64,000 nt of DNA from Streptomyces sp. NP-1717. Lineage in GTDB: Bacteria; Actinomycetota; Actinomycetes; Streptomycetales; Streptomycetaceae. The notes under the pieces are model-generated. The model had not been told where the DNA came from, did not search any database, and worked only from the letters and a program-made list of their open reading frames with translations. The stretch is taken from the NCBI RefSeq assembly GCF_022695985.1, contig NZ_JAAPBF010000001.1, positions 1 to 64,000 on the forward strand, in the 5' to 3' direction. Shown here piece by piece: positions 39,669 to 47,787 of the stretch; position 1 is the first letter of the stretch; every line of letters starts with the position of its first letter. The translations under genes were made by a program, and so were the position numbers.

Positions 39669-42548
39669 TCACTTGGTGAGGGTGAGGGTGTCGATGTCGA
39701 ACAGGGAGCCGGCCCCACCGGAGAAGGTGAGGAACAGCGCCCCGGACGATCCGGTACCGGTCAGTGTGGTGGAGACGTTCCTGAAGGTCTCCCAGCCACC
39801 GGTGTTGGGGACGGCGACGGTGCCGAGGACGGCCCCGGTGGCCGAGCCCGAGCGGATCGTCACGGTGCCGCCGGCGCCGGCCGACGAGACCTGCGCGGAG
39901 AAGGTCTTGGTCCCGGCCGTCGGGACGGAGGCGTACCCCGCCCAGTCACCGTTCTCGATGTAGCCGAGGGTCTTGCCGCCGCTCGCCGGAGCGTGGTCGG
40001 CGGCCTGGACCCCCTGCCCCGAGCTGAACGACTCACCCTCGACGGTCTGGCTGGAGCCGCCGCTGCCGGTGGTGAAGGTGAAGGCATCGACGTCGAAGAG
40101 GTTGCCCTGGCCGGTCACACCCTTGAAGACCAGGAACAGCTCGGTCGTCGCGGAGGGGGCGCCCGCGATGTTCGCCGAGACGTCGACGAAGTTCTCCCAG
40201 CCGCCGGTCGGCGCCACGGCCACCGAGCCGAGCAGCGTGCCCGTCGCGGAGCCGGAGCGTACCTCCAGGGTGCCGCCGACGCCGCCGGAGGCGACGCGGG
40301 CGGTGAACCGGGTGGCGTTGGAGACGTTGTACGGCTTGAAGGAGACCCAGTCGTTGTTGTCGGTGAAGCCCACGGTGCTGCCGCCCTCGGCGTTGCCGTG
40401 CGCGGCGACCTGGATACCGGACTGGGCGCCGAAGTGCTCGGCCTGCCGGTGCCGGGGCTGGAGGATACGGGCGCTGTGCGTGGTCAGCCCGGCGCCGTCG
40501 GTGTACTCGGCGTCGAAGACCCCGTAGATGTTGGCCGCGCTGTCGTGCTCACCGTCGGCGGGCACGTTCAGATTGCCGGAGCACCCGGTGGCCTGGGTGA
40601 TCTGGTGACGGTGCTCGTCATGGCCCAGCAGATAGGTGACCTTGACCTTGGAACAGTCGATGGTCCCGTCCTCCGGGTCGCTGACGGTGACCTGGAAGGG
40701 CACGGTGTCACCGAAGGAGAACAGCTGGCCGTCCTTGGGGGTCTGGAGGGTCACGGTCGGCGCGGTGTTGCCCGCCGTGACGACCAGACTCGCCGTACCG
40801 GTCAGTCCCTCCGGGTCCCGCACGGTCAGCGTCGGCCGGAAGGTGCCGTTGGTGGTGTAGGTGTGGCTGGGGTTGGCGGCCGTGGAGGTGGTGCCGTCGC
40901 CGAAGTTCCACGAGTAGGTGAGGGCCTTGCCCTCGGGGTCCGAACTGCCGGCCGAGGAGAACGCGACGGTCAGCGGCGTGGGTCCGGACACCTTGTCCGC
41001 GGCGGCCTTGGCGACCGGATTGCGGTTGGCTCCCGCGAGGTACTCCACGCGGTAGAGGGCCTGGTTGTTGCCACCGGTGCCGTAGTCGAGTACGTACAGC
41101 GCGCCGTCCGGGCCGAACGCCTGGTCCATGACCTGCGTACCGGTCCACGGGAACGCCTCGATGACCCCCGGGGTGCCGTCGGACTTGACCTCGATGGCCT
41201 TGATCCACTTGCGGCCGTACTCACCGGCGAAGAAGCGGCCGTCGAGCGACTGCGGGAACTTCACGCTGGAGTTGAGGTTGGGGTCGTAGCGGTAGACGGG
41301 GCCGCCCATGGGCGATTCGGAGCCGCCGCCGAACTCGGGCGGGGAGCCCGCGTCGCCGCCGTACTTGATCCAGCTCGACTTGGCGGCGGGCAGGGTCGCC
41401 AGGCCGGTGTTGCGGAATGAGTTGTTCGCGGGCGCGGCGCAGTTGTACTTCGCCGCGGACGGGCCGCTCGGGAAGGTGAACTCGCTGTACGTCTCGGCGG
41501 CCGTGTTCGTGCCGGTGCAGTACGGCCAGCCGTAGTTGCCCGGTCCGGTGATGCGGTTGAACTCGACCTGGCCGCTGGGGCCCCGGCTCGCGTTGGTGAC
41601 TCCCGCGTCCGGGCCGTAGTCGCCGAGGTAGACGATGCCGGTGGCCTTGTCGACGGACATCCGGAACGGGTTGCGGAAGCCCATCGCGTAGATCTCGGGC
41701 CGGGTGCGCGCGGTGCCGGGGGCGAAGAGGTTGCCGGAGGGAACGGTGTAGCCGCCGGCCGCGGTCGGCTTGATCCGCAGGACCTTGCCGCGCAGGTCGT
41801 TGGTGTTGCCCGAGGAGCGCTGGGCGTCGAACTGCGGGTTGCGGTCGGTGCGTTCGTCGATCGGCGAGTAGCCCGAGGACTCGAACGGGTTGGTGTCGTC
41901 GCCGGTGGTCAGGTAGAGGTTGCCCTGCGCGTCGAAGTCGATGTCACCGCCGACGTGGCAGCACTGGCCGCGGTCGTTGGGGACTTCGAGCACGACCTTC
42001 TCGCTGGCCAGGTCGAGTGTGTTGTCGGCCTTGAGCGTGAAGCGCGAGAGGTTGAGATGGCCCTTCCACGGCTCGAAGGCCGCGGCGCTGCCGGTGACGG
42101 GCGCGTCGCCGCCCGGCGTGTTCAGCTTGGGCGAGTAGTACAGGTACAGATACCGGTTGCTCTGGAAGTTCGGGTCGGCGGCTATCCCCTGGAGACCTTC
42201 CTCGTCATGGGTGTAGACGTCGAGTTTGCCCGCCGACTTGGTGTTGCCCGCGGCGTCCGTGTAGCGGACCGTTCCGTCCCTCGCCGTGTGCACGACGGCG
42301 CGGTCGGGCAGTACGGCGAGTGACATCGCCTCACCCAACTCGGCCGAGCCCAGAGCGAGTTGTACCTGCTGATAGTCGCCCGCCGGGATGACGGCAGGGG
42401 CGGCGGGTGCTGCCTCGTGGCCGGGGTGACCGGGATGGGCGGCGGCGGTGGGAACACTGATCGCGCCTCCACCCACCACCAGACCCAGCACCGCGAGCCA
42501 CCTCAGCCACTTCTGTCTCGGGCGCGGCCGTCCTGAGAGTCCTGACAT
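39669..42548 (-). CDS. Secreted PQQ-dependent sugar dehydrogenase with PKD and two CBM6-like modules
   Basis: 959 residues from ATG 42548 with AAGGAAG upstream. Signal peptide to about residue 37, then a His-rich stretch (HPGHPGH). Residues about 55-510 form a glucose/sorbosone-dehydrogenase six-bladed propeller: VLPDRAVVHTARDGTVRY, LQGIAADPNFQSNRYLYLYYSP, GGDIDFDAQGNLYLTTGDDTN, YAMGFRNPFRMSVD, YGWPYCTG, AFGPDGALYVLDYG. Next a PKD domain (about 520-600), one CBM6-like module (about 700-830) and a second at the C terminus. It oxidises an aldose or related sugar outside the cell using PQQ. First gene of the operon; the ThuA-domain gene follows after about 20 bases. Confidence 0.87.
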   Translation of the reverse strand: MSGLSGRPRPRQKWLRWLAVLGLVVGGGAISVPTAAAHPGHPGHEAAPAAPAVIPAGDYQQVQLALGSAELGEAMSLAVLPDRAVVHTARDGTVRYTDAAGNTKSAGKLDVYTHDEEGLQGIAADPNFQSNRYLYLYYSPKLNTPGGDAPVTGSAAAFEPWKGHLNLSRFTLKADNTLDLASEKVVLEVPNDRGQCCHVGGDIDFDAQGNLYLTTGDDTNPFESSGYSPIDERTDRNPQFDAQRSSGNTNDLRGKVLRIKPTAAGGYTVPSGNLFAPGTARTRPEIYAMGFRNPFRMSVDKATGIVYLGDYGPDAGVTNASRGPSGQVEFNRITGPGNYGWPYCTGTNTAAETYSEFTFPSGPSAAKYNCAAPANNSFRNTGLATLPAAKSSWIKYGGDAGSPPEFGGGSESPMGGPVYRYDPNLNSSVKFPQSLDGRFFAGEYGRKWIKAIEVKSDGTPGVIEAFPWTGTQVMDQAFGPDGALYVLDYGTGGNNQALYRVEYLAGANRNPVAKAAADKVSGPTPLTVAFSSAGSSDPEGKALTYSWNFGDGTTSTAANPSHTYTTNGTFRPTLTVRDPEGLTGTASLVVTAGNTAPTVTLQTPKDGQLFSFGDTVPFQVTVSDPEDGTIDCSKVKVTYLLGHDEHRHQITQATGCSGNLNVPADGEHDSAANIYGVFDAEYTDGAGLTTHSARILQPRHRQAEHFGAQSGIQVAAHGNAEGGSTVGFTDNNDWVSFKPYNVSNATRFTARVASGGVGGTLEVRSGSATGTLLGSVAVAPTGGWENFVDVSANIAGAPSATTELFLVFKGVTGQGNLFDVDAFTFTTGSGGSSQTVEGESFSSGQGVQAADHAPASGGKTLGYIENGDWAGYASVPTAGTKTFSAQVSSAGAGGTVTIRSGSATGAVLGTVAVPNTGGWETFRNVSTTLTGTGSSGALFLTFSGGAGSLFDIDTLTLTK
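39672..40050 (-). repeat. Copy 2 of a duplicated CBM6-coding segment
   Basis: C-terminal CBM6 module of the sugar dehydrogenase; direct repeat of 37924-38300, with about 1.75 kb between equivalent points. Confidence 0.8.
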
Positions 42549-42641
42549 CGAGCTTCCTTCCTTACCTGATCCAAGGGGAGCGAGGCAGGCGGAAGCGCGG
42601 GCGAGCGCGCCACCGTGTCTCACTCAGGGAGGAACCTGCCG

Positions 42642-42666
42642 ACCGGGTGATGTCCCGTCACCCGGT
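42642..42666 (-). promoter_or_regulatory. Hairpin in the 5' leader of the sugar dehydrogenase mRNA
   Basis: ACCGGGTGA (42642-42650) and TCACCCGGT (42658-42666) pair perfectly over 9 bp with a seven-base loop. It lies about 95 bases upstream of the start codon and downstream of the predicted promoter, so it is part of a leader of about 190 bases. It could be an attenuator or an operator. Confidence 0.5.
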
Positions 42667-42747
42667 GAGCAGCCGTGCGTCCGTGCGTCCGTGCAAGGGC
42701 ATGTGATGCGGCACCGAACATTCGCGGAAAACCCGCGAGAGTTTCGC

Positions 42748-42776
42748 ATGCTGGCAACGGGATCATAATTTGTCAA
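42748..42776 (-). promoter_or_regulatory. Promoter of the sugar dehydrogenase operon
   Basis: On the minus strand TTGACA (42776-42771) is followed after exactly 17 bases by CAGCAT (42753-42748). The -35 box is perfect and the region is unusually AT-rich. Repeated CGCG/GCGAAAC-type half-sites lie just downstream (42722-42747), where a repressor could bind. Confidence 0.55.
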
Positions 42777-42789
42777 GAGCCTATCCAAA

Positions 42790-43357
42790 TAGCTGTGACC
42801 TGCACCTGCGCCGAGCACGCGCGAGCGGCGGCCCGGCCTAGGGCTCAAGGCTGTTGACGGTCGACCCGGATTGCGTTCGCACACTGAACAAATGCCGCAG
42901 GAACGGCACTGCGGCACGGCAGGGAACGCGCCGGTCACCCCGGTATCCCCCGACGAGCACCGTTACGGCCGGTTCGCGTCACGTTCCTCGCGCAGCCTGG
43001 CGAGTTGATCGCGCCCCTTCTCGGCGCGCCCGCCGTCCGGGTTTCCGGCCCTCCGGACCTTGTAGTCGGCCGCAGCTGTCGGCCACGCTCCGCAACTCGG
43101 CCTCTGCCCCTCGAACCGGCCGGCACGAACAGACCGGAAGGCGTGCCTTCTGAGCGTCCGATACCTCCGGGAGTCTGGTCCCAGAGCTCGCCCCGCCTCC
43201 GGGACCGATGCCGGAAGGGGGGCCGTCGTCGGGCAGACGGGTTGTACGCGTTCCCGACGCTCCGCCTCCACGTCCAGCAGGCTCACCGGGACGGGGCCGG
43301 GGCCACGCACGACGAGCGGACTCGCCGGGCGGCCCGCCGTCGCGGGCCGCCCGGCGG
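42790..43357. other. Gene-poor stretch, possible gene remnant
   Basis: No convincing gene starts here. A minus-strand open frame (42963-43310) ends with a plausible charged helix (EKGRDQLARLREERDANRP) but the rest is Arg/Pro-rich and has no recognisable fold or good start; it may be a decayed gene. A short repeat pair GCCGCA/TGCGGC occurs near 42894-42920. Confidence 0.35.
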
Positions 43358-43561
43358 TCAGGCCGGGTGCCGGTCTGCCGTCTTCTCCAGTCTCATCAGG
43401 TCGTGCGGCGTGATTCCCGAGGCCGTCGAGACGTCTTCGACGGCCTCGCCCCGGCGCACGGCGAGTACCGCCTCGATCTCCACATCGGCGCGTGCGGCGT
43501 CCAGGGCCGCCTCGGCGTCACGCAGTCGCTGTACGGCAAGTTCGAGGCTGGGCAGATCCAT
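43358..43561 (-). CDS. Small helical protein, possible helix-turn-helix
   Basis: 67 residues from ATG 43561. Amphipathic helices (LELAVQRLRDAEAALDAARADVEIEAVLAVRRG) are followed by EAVEDVSTASGITPHDLMRLEKTA, which could form a helix-turn-helix. Ribosome site is weak. It begins 21 bases after the stop of the GH2 gene on the same strand. Function unknown. Confidence 0.5.
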   Translation of the reverse strand: MDLPSLELAVQRLRDAEAALDAARADVEIEAVLAVRRGEAVEDVSTASGITPHDLMRLEKTADRHPA

Positions 43562-43581
43562 ACCGGAATGCTCGCACACGC

Positions 43582-45987
43582 TCAGCCGGACCACGGGTTG
43601 TCGACGGACCAGGTCGTGTCCTGCGAGAACGACGCCGCGTTGTCCCAGGCGCGCGGACCGCCCCGGGTGGCCATCCAGACCTCCGAGTTGATGTGCCGCA
43701 GATAGCCGCCGGGCATGTTGTACGCGGCCAGCCGCACTCCCCCGGTCGCGGGCAGCGCGCAGAACGTGGCGTCGGCCCGGAAGAGCGCCGAACCGTCACC
43801 CGCCTCCTTGTACACGCGGAAGTCGCGGTGGCGCAGATACTGGCCGGGATAGTTGCGGGACTCGAAGGAGTAGCAGCCGCTGCCCTCGAGGCCGGGGACG
43901 ATCTTCCAGGTGGCGTCGTTCTTCAGCAGGCTGTCGCTGTTCGCGTCCACCGGCGCGGTGAACGCGAGCCCGTCCTGGTGGCGCAGGTATTTGCCGGTGT
44001 GGCCTGGTGTGGTGACCCGTAGCGACTTGTTCTGGCCGGTGGGCAGCGTGACCGGTGGCGGCGGGTTGCGGGAGGCGTCGACGAGGGCGAGGTTGGCGGC
44101 CCTGACGCGGGCCGCGTCGACCTTGACCACCTGCCGGTCGTACGTCAGCAGGCCGTTGGCCTCGTTCTCGACGTCGGTGATCTCGGTGTAGACGGACGCG
44201 GAGAGACCGCTGGGCATCTGGTTCTCACGGATGGTGTCGATGAGCCCGACGAAGCGGTTGTTCAGCGCGGCCACGCTCGACTGGTCCTCGTAGCTGAAGC
44301 CGCCACCCGGGTACCACTCGTGCCCCGGCACCTTCCAGCCGAGCCCGCCGAACTCGCCGAGGACGGCCGCGCGGGTGGCCGTCGGTGTCGTGGTGCCGGG
44401 ACCGACGTAGATGTGGTTGTCGATGACGTCACCGTTGCCGCCGTCGACCGAGCCGCAGCAGTTGACGCCGCTCATGTTGTTGACGAGGCGGGAGGGGTCG
44501 TACGCCTTGACCTCGTCGGCGATGCGGGCCTGGTCGTACTGGCCCCAGCCCTCGTTCTGGTTCACCCACATGATCAGGGACGGTGAGCTGCGGTGCTGGT
44601 CGATGATCCGGTCGTACTCGGCCTCCCACTGCACGCGCGCGGCGCCGTCCGGTGTCCGGGTGTCCATCGAGGGCATGTCCTGCCACACCAGCAGACCGAG
44701 CCGGTCGGCCCAGTAGAACCAGCGCTGGGGCTCCACCTTGATGTGTTTGCGGACCATGTTGAAGCCGAGGTCCTTGTGCTTCTGGAGGTCGTACCGCAGC
44801 GCCTCGTCGCTGGGCGCGGTGTAGATGCCGTCCGGCCAGTAGCCCTGGTCGAGCGTGCCGGTCTGGAAGACGAACTTGCCGTTGAGGAGCGGGCGTTGGA
44901 CGCCGCCGACCTTGCCCACGGAGACGGAGCGCATTCCGGTGTAGCTGCCGACGGAGTCGACGGTCGTGCCGCCCGGGCCCGACAGCAGATCGGCCCTGAT
45001 GTCGTAGAGGAACGGATCCTCGGGGGTCCAGAGGCGCGGGTTCGGGATCGCCACCGAGAACTGGCTGTTCACGGGGCCGGTCGCGGTGGCCACGGTCGTG
45101 CCGCCGGAGGAGACCGTCACGCGTGCGGTCTGGCCGGCGATCCCGGCGCCCCGGACGGTGACCTTCAGCGTGTTGTCGGCGAGGCTGGGCACCATGTCGA
45201 GCCGGGTGATGTGGGCGGAGGCGGTGGGCTCCAGCCAGACGGTCTGCCAGATTCCGGAGGCGGCCGTGTAGAAGATGCCTCCGCCGGGATGCGGCGTGAC
45301 GTCGTTGATCCGCTGTTTGCCGACGGCCTGGCCGCCGGTCTGGGAGGGGTCGAAGACGGAGACGACGACGGTGTTGGCGCCGGTGGTCAGCAGCGGCGTG
45401 ATGTCGTACGCGAAGGCGTCGAAGCCGCCGCTGTGGGCGGCGCCCGCCTGCCGGCCGTTGACCCAGACCGTGGTCTGCCAGTCACTCGCCCCGAAGTTCA
45501 GCTGGACGCGGCGGCCGTCCCAGTTCGCCGGCACGGTGAAGTCGCGCTTGTACCAGAGCTTGTCGCTCTGGGTGATTCTGCGCTGGATGCCGGAGAGGGC
45601 CGACTCGGCGACGAACGGGACCCTGATCTGCTCGGGGAAGGCGGCGGGCTGTCCGGCGTTCGCGCCGGTGACCGCGAAGTCCCAGATGCCGTTGAGGTTG
45701 AGCCAGTCGGGGCGCGTGAGCTGGGGGCGGGGGTACTCCGGCAGCGGGTTGTCGACCGGGACCTGATCGGTCCACGGGGTGGTCATGGGGGAGAGTTTGG
45801 GCTGCCAGGCGGCGGCCTTCGCCTCGGCGGGGCCGCCGGCCACCACCAGGCTCGCGCACAGGAGCAGCAGTGCGCCGAGCCAGGCGGTCGCTCGGTTCCG
45901 GGCCCGGCGGGCGCCCGCCGGGCCGTTACGGGTGGCTGTGGGGGTGGGGCGTCGCAGTGAGGCGTCCGGGACGTACGAGGCGTGCAT
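43582..45987 (-). CDS. Secreted GH2 glycosidase (beta-galactosidase-like) with AbfB domain
   Basis: 801 residues from ATG 45987; a GAGGAGGG site lies about 13 bases upstream. Basic start and hydrophobic core (WLGALLLLCASLVVAGG) form the signal peptide. Then the GH2 sugar-binding jelly roll (LNLNGIWDFAVTG, LWYKRDFTVPANWDGRRVQLNFGASDW), an Ig-like domain, and the TIM barrel with acid/base Glu in WVNQNEGWGQYD and probable nucleophile Glu in AAVLGEFGGLGW. The last 140 residues are an AbfB-type (CBM42) beta-trefoil with repeated GKYLRHQD/GQYLRHRD/GGYLRHIN, which binds arabinose side chains. Acts on plant polysaccharides outside the cell. Confidence 0.88.
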   Translation of the reverse strand: MHASYVPDASLRRPTPTATRNGPAGARRARNRATAWLGALLLLCASLVVAGGPAEAKAAAWQPKLSPMTTPWTDQVPVDNPLPEYPRPQLTRPDWLNLNGIWDFAVTGANAGQPAAFPEQIRVPFVAESALSGIQRRITQSDKLWYKRDFTVPANWDGRRVQLNFGASDWQTTVWVNGRQAGAAHSGGFDAFAYDITPLLTTGANTVVVSVFDPSQTGGQAVGKQRINDVTPHPGGGIFYTAASGIWQTVWLEPTASAHITRLDMVPSLADNTLKVTVRGAGIAGQTARVTVSSGGTTVATATGPVNSQFSVAIPNPRLWTPEDPFLYDIRADLLSGPGGTTVDSVGSYTGMRSVSVGKVGGVQRPLLNGKFVFQTGTLDQGYWPDGIYTAPSDEALRYDLQKHKDLGFNMVRKHIKVEPQRWFYWADRLGLLVWQDMPSMDTRTPDGAARVQWEAEYDRIIDQHRSSPSLIMWVNQNEGWGQYDQARIADEVKAYDPSRLVNNMSGVNCCGSVDGGNGDVIDNHIYVGPGTTTPTATRAAVLGEFGGLGWKVPGHEWYPGGGFSYEDQSSVAALNNRFVGLIDTIRENQMPSGLSASVYTEITDVENEANGLLTYDRQVVKVDAARVRAANLALVDASRNPPPPVTLPTGQNKSLRVTTPGHTGKYLRHQDGLAFTAPVDANSDSLLKNDATWKIVPGLEGSGCYSFESRNYPGQYLRHRDFRVYKEAGDGSALFRADATFCALPATGGVRLAAYNMPGGYLRHINSEVWMATRGGPRAWDNAASFSQDTTWSVDNPWSG

Positions 45988-46219
45988 GGTGGATGTGCCC
46001 TCCTCGGTGATACGGGCGAGGACGGTGCTGGTGCGGCCCGTAGGCATCTTTTACATCGTTGGAAGTGGGCTGTACACCCTCCCCGCACGGGCCGGTTCCG
46101 CCGGGCTGCGCGGTGGCGCGGCAGGCGTGATGATGGCACTGCCCGCCGCAGCGGTCCGTCGTGTCCGCCCGGCCGCGAGCCGGCCGTCCACCACCGGCAC
46201 ACCACCAGGAGGACCAGCC

Positions 46220-46534
46220 ATGAGCGCCATCCCCGAGGACCCGGCGGTCGCCGCGTTCATCTCGGCGATCAACGGGGGAAACCGGGACGCCTTCTTCGCC
46301 GTCCTGGCACCGGACGCCACGATGTCCGACGACGGAAGCGAACGTGACCTCGCGGCCTGGGTGGACAAGGAGATCTTCTCCGCCGGCGGCCGGATGGAGA
46401 TCGAGACCGCCTCCGACGATGGCCGCGCCCTGACGGCGACGTTCACCAACTCGACGTACGGCACGATGCGGACGCGCTGGGCCTTCACGGTCACCGACGG
46501 CCGTATCAGCCGGTTCGAGACGGGCCAGGCGTAG
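46220..46534 (+). CDS. NTF2-like / SnoaL-like small protein
   Basis: 104 residues; AGGAGG seven bases before the ATG. Pattern AAFISAINGGNRDAFFAVLAPDATMSDDGSERDLAAWVDKEIF followed by four beta strands (ALTATFTNS, TRWAFTVTDGRISRFETGQA) fits the cone-shaped NTF2-like fold. These proteins bind small hydrophobic ligands or act as isomerases or cyclases; no more can be said. Divergent from the GH2 gene. A hairpin follows. Confidence 0.75.
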   Translation: MSAIPEDPAVAAFISAINGGNRDAFFAVLAPDATMSDDGSERDLAAWVDKEIFSAGGRMEIETASDDGRALTATFTNSTYGTMRTRWAFTVTDGRISRFETGQA

Positions 46535-46578
46535 ACAGCAGGCCGGGGATCGCGCGTTCGTCGGGCCCGGCCGTCCCG

Positions 46579-46598
46579 TCCGCCGATTCCTCGGCGGA
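46579..46598 (+). terminator. Hairpin after the NTF2-like gene
   Basis: TCCGCCGA (46579-46586) and TCGGCGGA (46591-46598) pair perfectly with a TTCC loop, 45 bases past the stop. Confidence 0.6.
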
Positions 46599-46701
46599 TC
46601 ACCACGCGGACCGATGAGTCCGGGAGCACTTCCGAGTCACTACGGAGGTCACTACCGACACAGGGAGAGCACTCCCCCGCACGGTGAAGAAGGAGAATCC
46701 G

Positions 46702-47175
46702 ATGCGCCGACCGACACCCCACCCCGCCCTGCGCCGGCTGGACGGTCTCGTGGGCGAGTGGGACATGTGGGCCGCCGGACATGAAGCGGGCCCGGTCCGG
46801 ACCGAGTTCGTCTGGCTGGAGGGCGGGACCGTGCTGGTCCAGCGCGCGGACGCGGGGCCCGGGACGGCCTTGCCGCCCGAGTGGCAGGGGCACGCGCCCT
46901 TCCCCACGACGACGGTCACCGGCTACGACGACACGGCCGACGAGTTCACGACGCTGTACGCCGACGGCCGAGGGGTCGCGCGTGTCTACCGTACGAGCCT
47001 GACCGCCGGCGTATGGAAGCAGTGGCGCGCGGCGCCCGGCTTCCACCAGCGGTTCAGCGCGACCTTCGAGGACGGCGGAGAGAGGATCAGGGGCGGCTGG
47101 GAGCGTTCGGACGACGGCGAAGTCTGGATGACCGACTTCGACGTGACGTACGTCCGGCCCGGCGTCCGGCCTTAG
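46702..47175 (+). CDS. DUF1579-like protein of unknown role
   Basis: 157 residues from ATG 46702, which has AAGGAG six bases upstream; an in-frame GTG at 46684 overlaps that site. HPALRRLDGLVGEWDMWAAGHEAGPVRTEFVWLEGGTVLVQRAD is the typical start of a lipocalin-like small beta-barrel family, and TTVTGYDDTADEFTTLYADGRGVARVYR and WKQWRAAPGFHQRFSATFEDGGERIRGGWERS continue it. No signal peptide. Function unknown. A long cruciform-like repeat follows the stop. Confidence 0.72.
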   Translation: MRRPTPHPALRRLDGLVGEWDMWAAGHEAGPVRTEFVWLEGGTVLVQRADAGPGTALPPEWQGHAPFPTTTVTGYDDTADEFTTLYADGRGVARVYRTSLTAGVWKQWRAAPGFHQRFSATFEDGGERIRGGWERSDDGEVWMTDFDVTYVRPGVRP

Positions 47176-47178
47176 GGC

Positions 47179-47251
47179 GTGTCCGCGAAGTCCCGCCTGG
47201 CCCGCGCCGCGAACCCCGCCCTACGGGCGGACGGCGCGACTTCGCGGACAC
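47179..47251. repeat. Nested inverted repeat (cruciform-like) between convergent genes
   Basis: Outer arms GTGTCCGCGAAGTC (47179-47192) and its exact complement (47238-47251) enclose further pairs CGCGCCG/CGGCGCG and CCGCCC/GGGCGG. It starts four bases after a stop codon and lies before the convergent cupin gene end, so it may end transcription from both sides. Its length and nested design also fit a small REP- or MITE-like element. Confidence 0.65.
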
Positions 47252-47330
47252 CCCCCAGGGCCTGCCGTGGACCCGACACGACCCGGCTGGAGGGGCCGGC
47301 ATCGCCCTCCGGAGCCGAGGCGGGGCGGCG

Positions 47331-47735
47331 TCAGGAGCCGAGCGCGTGGCCCGTCGTGGCGTCGACATGGTCCGGGACCTCGTCGTGCCGGTCCCCGACC
47401 GTCGACGTCCCGGACGGCTCGAACATCAGGATGGCCGCCTGTGACGGGGCGTACGGCTTGTGCTCCGTGCCGCGCGGAACGGTGAAGACCGCGCCCCGCG
47501 GCAGCACGACCGTGCGCTCACCCCCGGGCTCGCGCAACGAGATGCGGAGCTCCCCTTCGAGCACCAGGAAGAACTCGTCGGTGTCCTCGTGGACGTGCCA
47601 GACATGCTCGCCCTCGACCTTGGCGACGCGCACGTCGTAGTCGTTGACGCGCGTCACGATACGAGGGCTCCACAGGGCGTCGAAGGAGGCCAGCGCCTCG
47701 CCGAGGGGGACGGGGCCGTTGGGTTCGTTGTTCAT
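47331..47735 (-). CDS. Cupin-domain protein
   Basis: 134 residues. HVWHVHEDTDEFFLVLEGELRISL is cupin motif 1 with metal-binding His/His/Glu and PRGTEHKPYAP is motif 2 with the last His, so a single-domain metal cupin. Enzymatic or binding role unknown. Divergent from an AraC/DJ-1 regulator with 52 bases between starts, so it is the likely target of that regulator. Confidence 0.85.
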   Translation of the reverse strand: MNNEPNGPVPLGEALASFDALWSPRIVTRVNDYDVRVAKVEGEHVWHVHEDTDEFFLVLEGELRISLREPGGERTVVLPRGAVFTVPRGTEHKPYAPSQAAILMFEPSGTSTVGDRHDEVPDHVDATTGHALGS

Positions 47736-47787
47736 GGGCCCATGGTCGTCCGTTCCGCCCGGCCGCCGTGAGTGCTAGTAATCGCAT

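Noticed and set aside
42675-42857. Possible small protein on the plus strand
   Set aside because: It overlaps the predicted promoter of the sugar dehydrogenase operon and has no ribosome site or recognisable sequence.
43005-43691. Plus-strand frame of 228 codons
   Set aside because: It runs antisense to the small protein and GH2 gene, is rich in Arg/Ser/Pro and has no family features.
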